Shown: one piece after another, positions 10,276-20,459 of the stretch
How the letters are laid out: each line of letters starts with the position of its first letter
How positions within the stretch are numbered: the first letter of the stretch is position 1
DNA from: Adiantum capillus-veneris
Lineage: Eukaryota > Streptophyta > Polypodiopsida > Polypodiales > Pteridaceae
Reading direction: 5' to 3'
NCBI GenBank assembly: GCA_014529385.2
Contig: CM043955.1
Span: 152,382,140 to 152,446,139, forward strand
Length of the DNA: 64,000 nucleotides
Translations under genes and position numbers: made by a program
Notes under the pieces: generated by a model
What the model saw: the letters and a program-made list of their open reading frames with translations, nothing else
Database searches by the model: none
What the model was told of the DNA's origin: nothing

Positions 10276-12418
10276 AATTGCTGGTGATAGCCTTGCTCTC
10301 CTCATTGAGAAGATTAACGAGCTCTTCATATCGAGAGGGGGTGGCAGCCAACCTCGATAACCCAGAGCCCAACTGGCCCGATAGAGTGTAAGGCAAGCTG
10401 GCCAAGGTAGTACTCGGTAATAAGGGTGGCAGCCCGTAACGTGTCTACGGGGGGGCTTTCTCTGCCTGCAGATAGAGCCCCCCCACCTGTTCCTTTATAC
10501 CTTCCCTTACCTTAATGCTAGATACAACCCACTGAACCATCTGGTCCTCCGTCCATACCTCCTTTCTTCTATAGGCCTCTTTAAGCTCTGGATACTGGCC
10601 CAAGAATTCGAGGGTCTTCTCCACTTCCGGGGAGGTTAGATTAGGTAGAGGCTCTCCCTCCCTGGCTTCCACGGCCTGTCCTTCCTCCAGGACTGGTCCT
10701 AGGTTGGAGGGTAGGGTACCTTCCGCTTTGGTCTCCTCTTCCTCTCCGTCCATGTGTTCCCCGCTGGATAAAGTATCAGCACTATCGACACTATCGACAT
10801 TGCCCACGCCTTCAACGTGGTCAACTGTCTTGCAACCTCCCCGTTCCCATCCTTCCTTGTCCTCCTTAAACCCCGGCCAAGGATCAGTCTTCATCAGGTA
10901 CCGCATTGAACCTGTTATTTTGTTCTTCCTTATGGGTTCCCCATGACCCAGCCTTAGCCCTTGCACTACTCTCCCTATAGATCTCCTCCTAATAACAACG
11001 TCGCGATATCCTTGCGACCTTATAACGTCGTCTAGCGCATCCCCAAATTGGTTAAATGGGATAGGTTCTATCCCATTTGCATCCACGTAGAGGATATAAT
11101 CTTCGTAGAGAGACCCGGGAATAGGCACCTTCTTTGCTCCTAGTGGTATTTCGGCCCTTGGGTCATATCTGACCTTTTTTGTCACCCACTCGATAAGCCC
11201 TGAGCAGTCCGCCCTGCCTCCTATTAACTCGTTAAGGGTTTCCACACTATGACCTATCCGGGTCTTGTCGGGCGGCATTCCCAAGGCCCAATTAACTAGC
11301 CCGCTGGCGTCCCCCTTGAGCCTTTCAATAAGAAAGGGATTGCGGCGCGTAACCGTTCTAGGCGTCTATATAAAGAGGAAGCGTCTCCTCCCCCCGCTAG
11401 ATCGGTCCACGTCAGGCCACCTCCAGTTGGCCGTAAAAAGGGAGTGGGCGCCGGCCTTAACCGACATAGAGGGCCTCCCTTTAGCCTCCACAGTTACCCT
11501 CTCGTTGGAGAGCAACTTTTTTAATATGCTGGCAGCCGCATTACTCGGTTGTCGAGTAACATCTGGGAAGAGCAGCAAGTTCTTACCTTCAACCAGTGTC
11601 AGCTCAAATCTATTTGCTATCCGGCTCATGTCCAGGCTCTCACACCTCTCCCCTAGTATGTGCTCCAATAGCGTTTTTAGGGTCGACTTTCCCGTGGCCT
11701 CGGGCCCCCAAAGAAAGAGACTAAACTGCTCGCGGGTATCCAATGTAAAGACTAGCCTCAGGAAGGCTCTCAACAAGTTTAACTTTAGGATGTCTCCATC
11801 CATCATGGTAAGGAGGAAGCTTTTCTGGATGGGTCATTGGTGTACACATATCTAGCTCAATACCTGTATAGCTCGTGCAGACCCACAAGGGACTGGGCGG
11901 GTGTAACAGTGGCCCTGACTCGTGAGGAATAAGTACTCCGTTGAGAAAGGGGAGCCCTGAATCAACCTTCCTGGCCCGCCTAAGGAGCCGGCGCTCCTCT
12001 ACTGATTTAAGAAGATGTTGGGAGCTCATTCTCTTCCTTTGGGGTCATGTGAACGCAGCCCCCATTCCCTCATCTCCTCCTCTATCTTATTTAGTATCTC
12101 ATAATCCCATCCGGGCGGACTATCCCACCTTTGATTTTTATACTCATACCACTGCTCTTCCGGAAGCAGGTAGGCCGAGGTATCCTTAAACCGATCGGCC
12201 AGTAATGCCCCTATGTGGGCGTCCAGTTCGACATCCAACTCAGCCGTATCTCCTCCATATTCGCCTGCTTGCTCATCCGCTCGTTTTTCAAGGATTCTCA
12301 AGAGGTCAAGCTCCTTTTCCTTCTCAAAGGGGGGATCGCAAAGATAGCAAGCTTGAAAGATGAGGGTCTCCTTTTGCATAGCCCAGTTACCCATTACGTG
12401 CCCATAAAGAGTGTTCCA
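10275..12418 (-). pseudogene. D5/P4-type primase-helicase (SF3 helicase), broken, inserted in element A
   Basis: Minus-strand pieces join into one protein of roughly 680-700 residues. The N-terminal part (12418-12026) has the WYEYKNQRW box typical before D5 domains. A D5_N-like part (12029-about 11830, shifted frame) carries FLNGVLIPHESGPLLH. The SF3 helicase (11806-11366) has Walker A GPEATGKST at 11681-11707, a Walker B-like NLLLFPDV, motif C ending in Asn (SLFTAN) and the arginine cluster RRRFLF. A GLVNWALG box and a C-terminal winged-helix-like part follow (11330-10445). The frame continues past one TAG toward about 10300. Breaks are two frameshifts (near 12030 and 11830) and TAG stops at 11366 and 10445. 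Such proteins start replication of phages, plasmids and viruses. The block is GC-richer than its surroundings. It resembles, from memory, the mobile ORFs of fern organelles; an NCLDV or plasmid source is an alternative. Confidence 0.8.
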
Positions 12419-12439
12419 TCAGGTCCCCTTGAAGAAGGG

Positions 12440-13550
12440 GTTGATTCAAAACATGTTGAGTACTGATTTGACACAATGACAAAGAAGGGAGTACTTAACA
12501 ATGTTGGACATGTTTCCAAATCTTTTCATCACTTCATATGAAGAAATTAGGGGTTTTGTTGGAGATCCTGTGAAGATTGAACTAGTTGAAGGGGCCAAAC
12601 CAATAAGACAAAATTAAGAAGGATGGCTAAGGAGCAAATGAATGCTTTAAAAGAAGAAGTGGATAAACATTTGGATGCAGGGTTCATTGTGCCAGTTGAT
12701 AATGCTGAATGGATGAGCCCTGTAGTGGTCAATCCAAAGAAAGATGGGCATTGGAAAGTTTACGTTGATTATAAGCCATTAAATGTAGTGAACACTACTT
12801 TTATCACTCCATGGGGTTGTTCTTGCTTTTGCTGATTTTCTTTTGGGTTGAAAAATGGACTAGGAGCTTTTGAAATAAAAGTGGATTGGGTCCTTACCCC
12901 GTTCCTTGGGAAGTTTGTCAAAGGTTTCATAGATTATTTTTATGTATATAGTTCAAGGAAAGAGCATGTTCAGAAGCTTGAAATGACTTTTGTGAGGTAT
13001 GATGAATGTGGGGGTCAGCTAAACCCTAAGAAATGTCATTTGACACAACCAAGAGTGAAGCTTCTTGCACATGTAATTTCAAAAAATGGTATTGAAGAAG
13101 ATACAGAGAAAGTAGAAGCCTTGTTATTGGTATCATCCCCAAAGGATACAAGACAATTGGCCACTTTCATACAAAAGGTTAAATATCTCTCTCAATTTAT
13201 ACCTTTGGCATCACAATTATTGTATCCATTGTAGCAAGCGTTAAGAATGATCCATTGGAGTGGACACATGACTGTGAAGATTGTTTTGACAGAGTCAAAG
13301 AGGTTTTGAGTACACTACCTATTATGCAAGCTCCGACTGGGAAAATGAATTTTTATGTTAATCCATCAGTGGGAGATGATGCCATTGAGCTATGTTGTTT
13401 CAAAGGGGGAAGGAATCTCAATATATGAAGCATGTTCATTATGGTAGCAGAGTGAAGACTCCTCATGAAAGTTATTACTAAGAAATTGAATTGGTGATGA
13501 TCAGTATGGTTTATGCATGCAGACGATTCAAGCATTACTTGTTGCAAGAG
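12440..13550 (+). pseudogene. pol: Element A reverse transcriptase and first RNase H (continuation)
   Basis: After the primase block the plus strand again matches element D's pol: a MFPNLFITSYEEIRG box, an AGFIVPVDNAEWMSPVVVN box, then VDYKPLN. An internal deletion then joins directly to TTFITPWGC, removing the RT segment that includes the SGYFQIRI region. The palm motif is altered to FIDYF (FIDDF in D), destroying one catalytic aspartate. The thumb follows (GGQLNPKKCH, then HVISKNGI) at 12910-13230. From 13240 to 13550 the RNase H part is readable only through several frames. Element B then interrupts it. Confidence 0.82.
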
Positions 13551-13924
13551 TGTTATAATAACTAATATCTAATTATCCTAAATGATATTCTCATGTTAAA
13601 CTGATCATTTAATATGGGGAGGTACCAGGGAGAAAAAGCTAGAATATTGATTAGGCTGGCATACCGGTCGTAGTAGCGATCCAAAGGAGGGAAAATAGGA
13701 ATCCAAAAGAGGGGCCATCTGCAAAAGAGAAATGTGTATCAATGGGCTTCAAAGACCCTAAGTTTCAGCCCATTAAGACTTCCAAAATTCTAAGGTTCCA
13801 AACTCAAAGGTAATGTCCAATGTTCAAACTCTAGGTAAACGTGGATGCTAGTGGCAAGACTAAAAAGTCTTCCCACATCCCTATCCTTTAAGGGGCAAGC
13901 CCTTTTAGTAGGGATGAGAGAGAA

Positions 13925-13955
<31 letters not shown>

Positions 13956-14749
13956 TGCACGCTTCCTTTACACAAAGGGCATAGGGGACACATGTTAGCT
14001 CCCTAGGCCAGTTGCCCCCAAGGTGCATTCAAATCCTATTGGATGGCCATAGATGTGGAACAATGAGAATTAGGCTAGAGTAGATTTAGTTTAATTCATT
14101 TAAAAACACTTGATAAAAGAACCAATAGAAATTAAGATCTCTAGGACAGTCTCCCAAGGGGTCCAATGAGCATAAGGGGAAAGGGGGACACATGTCACAA
14201 GGCTATCACTTATGCTTCTCAATTTTCATTGGCTAAGCTTTGCAGGGTCCAATAGGATGCTAGCATGTGCAATTAGCAAGAGGGGTTGACTAAGAGAGAG
14301 AGAGAGAGGGGGCTGATTTTTCAAGGCATTATCACTTACACACTCACACAATCTCATCTGTGAAGTAAAGAAGACTATCTCCTTCTCCAAGCTTTAATGG
14401 AAATCTTATCATCTTCTCCAAGCTTTTGAGAAGGGAGGCCTACACCAACAACTTTTGGATTTGTGAAGCAAATCCAACCAAGAGCGAAGCTTCAATGCAT
14501 GCTCGTCTCTTCTACCATGCTAATTACTAAGCTATGCTAAGCTATTATGAGTGATTATGTGAGGAGACATACTTCTTTCTTGTAAGAATACTGCTTCTTC
14601 CTCTCGATCTACTCTCATACTCCGCTAGCTCTCACCATCTTCATAGGTGTGTGAGGCCTAGGGTTTGAGACCGTGAGGCAAAGTATTGTATTGTAAATGT
14701 CTCCCTTGATGAGGGAGACACACAAGTTACTAGACCATTAATTGTTACA
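13551..14749 (+). repeat. 5' LTR of element B (1199 bp, with internal deletions)
   Basis: It starts TGTTATAATAAC and ends TTACA before the primer-binding site. Compared with the 3' LTR (17989) and the LTR of C (56968), it lacks a block around 14166 (the stretch corresponding to 18590-18690). It also lacks a block near the end (the stretch corresponding to about 19160-19440). It includes an (AC)n tract at 13925-13952. Confidence 0.88.
13925..13952. repeat. (AC)n microsatellite
   Basis: Uninterrupted AC dinucleotides inside the 5' LTR of element B. The 3' LTR has only a very short equivalent. Confidence 0.97.
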
Positions 14750-14768
14750 TTGGTATCAGAGCACAAGG
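14750..14768 (+). other. Primer-binding site of element B (initiator-Met tRNA type)
   Basis: TTGGTATCAGAGCACAAGG directly follows the LTR. TGGTATCAGAGC is the standard plant initiator-Met tRNA complement used by many Ty3/gypsy chromoviruses and Ty1/copia elements. Confidence 0.92.
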
Positions 14769-14983
14769 TTTCCCTTTTCTTGCTCAAGAGGAGAGGTCCT
14801 CAAGCTAACTATAGATGGTTGGTATTATTAATTGCAATTGAGTAAGTAGAATAGGGATTTTTTAGCCTTGCAATGCGCTTGCTTTGTGCAGATAACGGGG
14901 CATCACCGTCGAGAGCTATGGTCTTAATAATGGATTCCTACGGGGCTTGCATACGGCTTAACCACTATTGAACTATTAGAAGC

Positions 14984-16460
14984 TTGATAGGAGCCGATAC
15001 TATTTTAGTGTTGAAAGACCCTCTCTTCTATTCCTTGCAATTAATGATATTCAAGCCACGGGTACAGGAGCTTGAGTGCTGTAAAGGGAGTGAAATTAAT
15101 GTTGATAGCTTTGATTTTGCTAATGAACAAAATACTAATGATGCCCCTATGCTTGTTAATTACCTTGTTTCTAGGCTTCAACAAGCCATGGGCAATCCAT
15201 CCCTACAAAGTGAAGTACAACGGCATCTACGTGCTGATGGGATTCTCCAAACTCCCCACCAAGAAGAGAGAGTACCTAGGAAGCCTCCTTGTGAGACTTC
15301 CAAAAGAGACCTCTCTGCGATAAGGGAAGAAGAAGAGGATCTGTACGAAGGGCTCAAAAATCTACTACTTGACGACGCATCTTCTTCCCAAAGGAGAACT
15401 CAAGTTTCAATGGTAGAGCCCCCACCGAAAGAACGAGAAAGAAGTGAATCTCCTGCCACCTCGGTGGAGATGGCTCCACGAAGACGGCGGGCAAAACGCT
15501 CTCCATCACCCCCTAAAACAAAGAAGACCATCACACACTTCTCCACACTATAATTCAAAGAGAGACTAGGGAAAACAAGAGAGAAAAAGGCGAGAAAGAG
15601 GTCACTCTCTTCTCCATCTTCTTCATCCTCTTCATCTTATGAAGAAAGTGATGGTGTGGGCAAGGAGGAACAAGGGAAGAAAAATGCAAGAAAGAGATCA
15701 CCCTCTTCTCCATCCTCCTCAAATTCTTCCTCCTCTGAAGAAAGTGATGGCGCAACTTTCAAACCACCAAAAAGAAGATGCCATAGGAAATCCTATGCCA
15801 TGTGGAAGAGGTCATCCAAGCTCAAAAATTTCAAAGAGGGAGGAAAGAACATCTCTTTCCTTACCTACGATGGCACGTTTGGTGCTACGGACAAAGTCTT
15901 GGCCTTCATTCAACAATTCGATGTAGCGTTTGGAGATGAGGGCTTCACGGAGTCCTCTAAGCTACACCATGTAGCTCTACATTTTCAAAAGTCCGCTAGG
16001 CAATGGTGGTCTAGCCTATGGGAAAACAATGAATCTCCACAAACATGGAAAGCTTTAATATCCATCATGAAGCAGTTTTTGGCTACCGATGCCAAAGACA
16101 AAGTATCACCGAATGGCAAAGCTTGAAGCTCTCTCCCTACAAATCTATCCACAAATATGTAGACAAGTTTTGGACTTACATCTCAAAGCCGTTGTCTTCA
16201 AAAAGATGGATTTTGGAGAGCAAAAACAACAATTTTGTGTGGGTCTAACTGAAGATATGAAGGAGTATGTCAACTCCCAAAGGCCATGCACCATATCTGC
16301 AGTCATACACCATACCATGGTGGATTCACGAATCAATTTCCAACAAGGGGCAAGTGAAATCTTAAGCCCACAGAGAACAAGGACCATAATAACGAGCCTA
16401 AGGGGAAGGACATTGTCCAAAAGTCTCCTAAGGGCAACACCAACAACAACAAAGTTAAGG
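14984..16460 (+). pseudogene. gag: Element B gag, frameshifted
   Basis: Frame pieces at 14984-15553 and 15656-16126 share one reading frame, interrupted by a stop near 15551; a further piece follows in another frame to about 16484. The N-terminal third is charged and contains repeated Arg/Lys-Ser clusters (SPSSPSSSNSSSS type). The middle has the retrotransposon gag core: a FLTYDGTFGATDKVLAFIQQ patch and an ARQWWSSLWENN patch, then MKQFLATDAKDK. It is collinear with element C gag at 59008-60250. The product would form the virus-like particle; stops and frameshifts make this copy non-functional. Confidence 0.82.
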
Positions 16461-16461
16461 G

Positions 16462-17096
16462 AAAGGGATTTTATAAAGGCATAAATAAAGTCCCCCCTGA
16501 AGATCTAAAGTGTTATCGTAAAGATAACCGTTGTTTCAAGTGTGGGGAGCAAGGGCATGTCTATCATGCTTGTCCCCACAAGAATACACGAAATGAGCCT
16601 CCTAGAGCTACCTTGGTTGAAATCCAAGAAGAGGATGCTCACCACCACAAAGGATTCCTTTATGCCATGCTTGGGGAAAGGTAGGAGAACATGATGATTT
16701 TATTCTCTTTGACCCTAGTTCTACTTAAAATTTCATATCCACAGAGTTGGCCACCAAGCTAGGCATCCAAGCCTATGAGAAGGGAGTTTATAAAGGAAAA
16801 AATAAACTCTCCCGTGAAGATCTAAAGTGTTATTGTAAAGATAACCGCTATTTCAAGTGTGGGGAGTAAGAGCATGCCTATCGTGCTTGCCCCCACAAGA
16901 ATACATGAAATGAGCCTCCTAGAGCTACCTTGGTCGAAATCCAAGAAGAGGATGCTCACCACAAAGGATTTCCTCTATGCCATGCTTGGGGAAAGGTAGG
17001 AGAACATGATTTTTTTATTCTCTTTGGCCCTAATTCTACTTACAATTTCATATCCACAGAGTTGGACACCAAGCTAGGCATCCAAGCCTATGAGAT
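16462..17096 (+). repeat. About 317-bp direct duplication covering zinc knuckle and protease start of B
   Basis: The segment 16462-16779 is repeated at 16780-17096 with about 90% identity. Each copy contains the CCHC knuckle region, the proline-rich linker and the start of protease, ending with the words for IQAYE. Copy 1 keeps the intact knuckle CFKCGEQGHVYHAC but has a stop right after DPSST. Copy 2 has a stop inside the knuckle and reads GPNST where the catalytic Asp-containing triad should be. Element C has this segment once. Confidence 0.88.
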
Positions 17097-17985
17097 GGGA
17101 GATGTCCTACCCAGTGATGGTGCTTTCAAGGGGCAGGAAGCTTCAGTCACTCCCTTAATTGGTAAATTGAGGCTCCATGTCCAAAGATATGTGTACAAGG
17201 ATGAATTCTTTATCTCTCCTCTCAAGCATGAGGATGTAATCCTAGGGGCACCATGGTTTGATCGCATGGTTGCCAATGTTAAGTTCCCTCAAAGGAAAAT
17301 CTACTTTAGGTTCAGGAAAAAAGATATGTTCGTAGATGCTAAGGAGTTGGGTAACACCATACCCATTGTACATACAAAAGATTTCAATAAGTTAGTAAAG
17401 AGCTCTATTTCTGTGTACTTGATTTTTGTTAGAGATTCTCAAAATGAACCTAATGCTTTAGCAAAAGAAAATATAAACAATCACAAGTAATTATAGTTAT
17501 CCAATTTTCTTAAGGGGTTTCAAGATGTTTTTATTGACGACATCCCTTGTGAACTACCTCCTAAACGAGGCAATGATGACCATTCAATTGAACTTCTTCC
17601 AGGAAGTTCACTGCCTAATAAACCTCCTTATAGAGTTTCTCAAGCTCAACAAGAGGAGATTATGCGCAGGTGCATGAGTTAGTTGACAAGGGCATGGTTA
17701 AGGGCATGGTTAGGCCTAGCTCATCTCCATTTTGTTCTCCCGTGTTATTAGTGCAAAATAAAGACGGCACATATCGTATGTGTGTTGACTATAGAGCACT
17801 AAATAGGATCACTATCAAGAATAGGTTTCCCATTCCACGGGTACAAGACCTATTTGATAAGCTGCAAGGGTCGACCTACTTCAGTAGGATTGACCTATAA
17901 AAGTGGCTACCATCAAATAACGGTAGTTGATCAAGACATTGTAAAGACCACATAGTCAAGGACGACTATGATTTCAAGAGAGAGG
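16930..17985 (+). pseudogene. pol: Element B protease and truncated reverse transcriptase
   Basis: The frame 16930-17490 encodes the retropepsin region, with the catalytic Asp position changed (LFGPNST versus LFDPGST in C) and a later HEDVILGAPWFDR box. After a stop, 17670-17900 encodes the RT N-terminus ([20 protein letters not shown], then [19 protein letters not shown], then STYFSRIDL). The sequence then meets stops and jumps at about 17945 to a short purine-rich 3' end before the 3' LTR. RT palm and thumb, RNase H, integrase and chromodomain are absent. Confidence 0.85.
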
Positions 17986-17988
17986 TAA

Positions 17989-19467
17989 TGTCATAATAAC
18001 TAATATCTAATTCTCCTAAATGATTTTCTCATGTTAAACTGATCATTTTATATGGGGAAGTACCAAGGGATAAAAAGCTAGAATATTGGTTAGGCTAGCA
18101 GACCGGTCACAGTAGCGATCCAAAGGAGGGAAAACAGGGATCCAAAGGGGGGGCCATCTGCAAAAGATCAATGTGCATCAATTGGATTTAAAGACCCTAA
18201 GTTTCATCCCATTAAGACTTCCAAAATGCTAAGGTTCCAAATTTAAAGGTAATGTCCAATGGTCAAACTCTAGGTAAATTGGATGCTAGTGGAAAGACTA
18301 AAAATTCTTCCCACATCCCTATCCTTGAGGGGGCGAGCCCTTTTAGTAGGGGATGAGAGAGAAACACACACTCTTGCAAGCTTCCTTTACACAAAGGGCA
18401 TAGGGGACACATGTCAGCTCCCTAGGCCAGCTGCCCCCAAGGTGCATTCAAATCCTATTGGATGGCCAAAGAGGTGGACCAATGAGAATTAGGCTAGAGT
18501 AAATCTAGTTTAATTCATTTAGAACACTTGATAAAAGAACCAATAGAAATTAAGCTCTCTAGGATAGTCTCCCAAGGGGTCCAATGAGCATTCAGCAGCC
18601 CAATGGCTTGCCTGATTCCTATTGCCCAGAAGACTAAGGGGTCCGATGAAAGATTAATTGAATTATTTAAATACCTAAATCTCTCACAAAAGGGGAAAGG
18701 GGGACACATGTCACAAGGCTATCACTTATGCTTCTAAATTGTCATTGGCTAAGCTTTGCAGGGTCCAATAGGATGCCAGCATGTGCAATTAGCAAGAGGG
18801 GTCGACCAAGAGAGAGGGGGGGCTGATTTTTCAAGGCAATATCACTTACACACTCACACAATCTAATGTGTGAAGTAAAGAAGACTATCTCCTTCTCCAA
18901 GCTTCAATGGAAAGCTTATCATCTTCTCCAAGCTTTTGAGAAGGGAGGCCTACACCAACAACTCTTGGCTTTGTGATGCAAATCCAACCAAGAGCCAAGC
19001 TTCAATGCATGTCTGTCTCCTCTACCATGCTAATTACTAAGCTATGCTAAGCTCTTATGAGTGATTATGTGAGGAGACATACTTCTTTCTTGTAAGAATA
19101 CTCCTAGGTTTCCTCTCAATCTACTCTCATACCCCGCTAGCTCTCACCATCTTCGAGTTCATTGCACCAGTAAAATATTGAAGGAACAAAAATTATTGTA
19201 ATGTAAAATGTCTCCCTTGATGGGGGAAACCTATAATACAAAGCCTTTTGGAGGGGGGACCGGCTCCATGCAACTCCGGTCCTCAATTGTTGTCAATAGC
19301 TTAATTTCTCTCTCTTTTTGAAGTATTGTTCATGCCTATCTAACTAGGTGTTATGCTTTTGTTGCTCTCCCCATCCAAGAACTCTTGTGATGCTCATTAG
19401 GAAGCTATTCTAATGAAATTCTCACTATGTCCGCTACACACAAGTTACTAGACCATTAAATGTTACA
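17989..19467 (+). repeat. 3' LTR of element B (1479 bp)
   Basis: It starts TGTCATAATAAC and ends ATGTTACA. It aligns along its length with the LTR of C (56968-58590) and with the 5' LTR of B apart from the two blocks missing there. Differences from the 5' LTR are much more frequent than between D's two LTRs, so B is older than D. Confidence 0.88.
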
Positions 19468-20200
19468 AGTCGTTAGCTTTTCTCACCAGTTATTCATTGT
19501 TTCCTCAACTGTTTAATAACTCAAATATATCAAAGATATTGATGAAATGGGTTATTTAACTTCAAGAGTTTTAGTTCACTTTTTTAGTGAAAGAGAGTAC
19601 TTGGGCTACCTTGGCAGATTTACTCACTTATAAAGAGACTCCTTTTTTGGTTAAGAGGTGGTGCAAAGAAAGAAGGTGCAACCTCTTACCATATCCAATG
19701 CTTCATTGTTATGTTTTGATGACTTATCAAAGAATTCATGATGCTGCTTCTGGAGGAATTGTCATCTATGATGCACAAGGAAAACTTGAACGAAAACAAG
19801 GACTGAAACTTGATGCAAAAAGTAACAATGAAGCACAGTACATGGCTCTTGAAGGTGGCTTGCACATCTATTAATTGGGAATTAGACACCTACAAATCAA
19901 AGGAGATGCCTTGTTGGGTGTGAAGCAAGTATTGGGAGTATGGAAGAAGAAAAATCCTAAACTAAAAAATTTATGCTTCAAGGTGAAATTGTTACTCAAA
20001 AAGTTTAGAGCATGGAGTTTGTAGCATAATAAAAGGTCTCAAAATGAAGAAGCCAATGTGCTATTTGGAATTGAATTCTGATTATTAAACGAGTAGAAAA
20101 GTGGATTACAAATTGTAGCAGCAAGAAGCTCTCATAGTGGACGTCCAATACTTCCTCAAGCTAATGATAATGTGTTAGTAGTCAAAACTAAGGGTTTTGA
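19468..20200 (+). pseudogene. pol: Element A second (archaeal-type) RNase H (continuation)
   Basis: The plus frame 19587-19874 and following frames encode GGIVIYDAQGK, then SNNEAQYMALEGGLHIY, a stop, then IKGDALLGVKQVLGVW and SQNEEANVLF. These align with element D's second RNase H (AAGIVVFDDKGT, SNNEAEYAALTKGLQW, VFGDALLLVKQVNGAW, QNQEADALAS). This shows that A belongs to the same dual-RNase-H lineage as D. Stops and a changed final motif (EANVLF for EADALA) mark it as dead. Similarity fades near 20200; no integrase of A follows. Confidence 0.82.
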
Positions 20201-20459
20201 CTTAAGAGCTAAGGGGACTTTCACATGGCCATTCGACCACTTACAAGGGGTGTAGACTCAGAGAGGCTAAGAGGGCATGACAAAATAATTTTACAATTGG
20301 GAATCCTTATTAGCAGAATTACACCGCTTCTTTTGAAAAAAATGAGCGAGTACAACAAGGTTTGGTGTACATTTTCCTTTTACGTGTTAGTCCACTATGT
20401 CCACCAAACATTCCCCCCTTCCTATTCATTGCACGTCCTTGTGCAATCTGTCTTTGACT
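20201..20459. other. Unassigned junction sequence
   Basis: Between the end of element A similarity and the minus-strand coiled-coil frame I recognise nothing. The 3' part of A (integrase, 3' LTR) should lie here but is absent. Confidence 0.5.

Larger units (their letters stand above)
13551..19467 (+). mobile_element. Element B: internally deleted Ty3/gypsy chromovirus
   Basis: LTRs beginning TGT(T/C)ATAATAAC and ending ...TTACA lie at 13551-14749 and 17989-19467. An initiator-Met type primer-binding site follows the 5' LTR. The interior encodes gag, a duplicated zinc knuckle/protease start and only the N-terminal half of reverse transcriptase, then jumps to the 3' end. The C-terminal half of RT, RNase H, integrase and chromodomain are missing. 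It splits element A, whose RNase H sequence resumes at 19468. Flanks show at most a partial AAG match, no clean 5-bp target duplication. The relative C at 56968 shows what the full family looks like. Confidence 0.88.

Noticed and set aside
11265..11855. 196-codon plus-strand frame
   Set aside because: It is the antisense shadow of the primase-helicase, whose motifs are on the minus strand.
10275..12418. Simple plastid or mitochondrial DNA insertion carrying standard organelle genes
   Set aside because: No rRNA, tRNA or photosynthesis/respiration gene flanks the primase-helicase. Element A sequence abuts it closely on both sides. An organelle origin of the gene itself remains possible.
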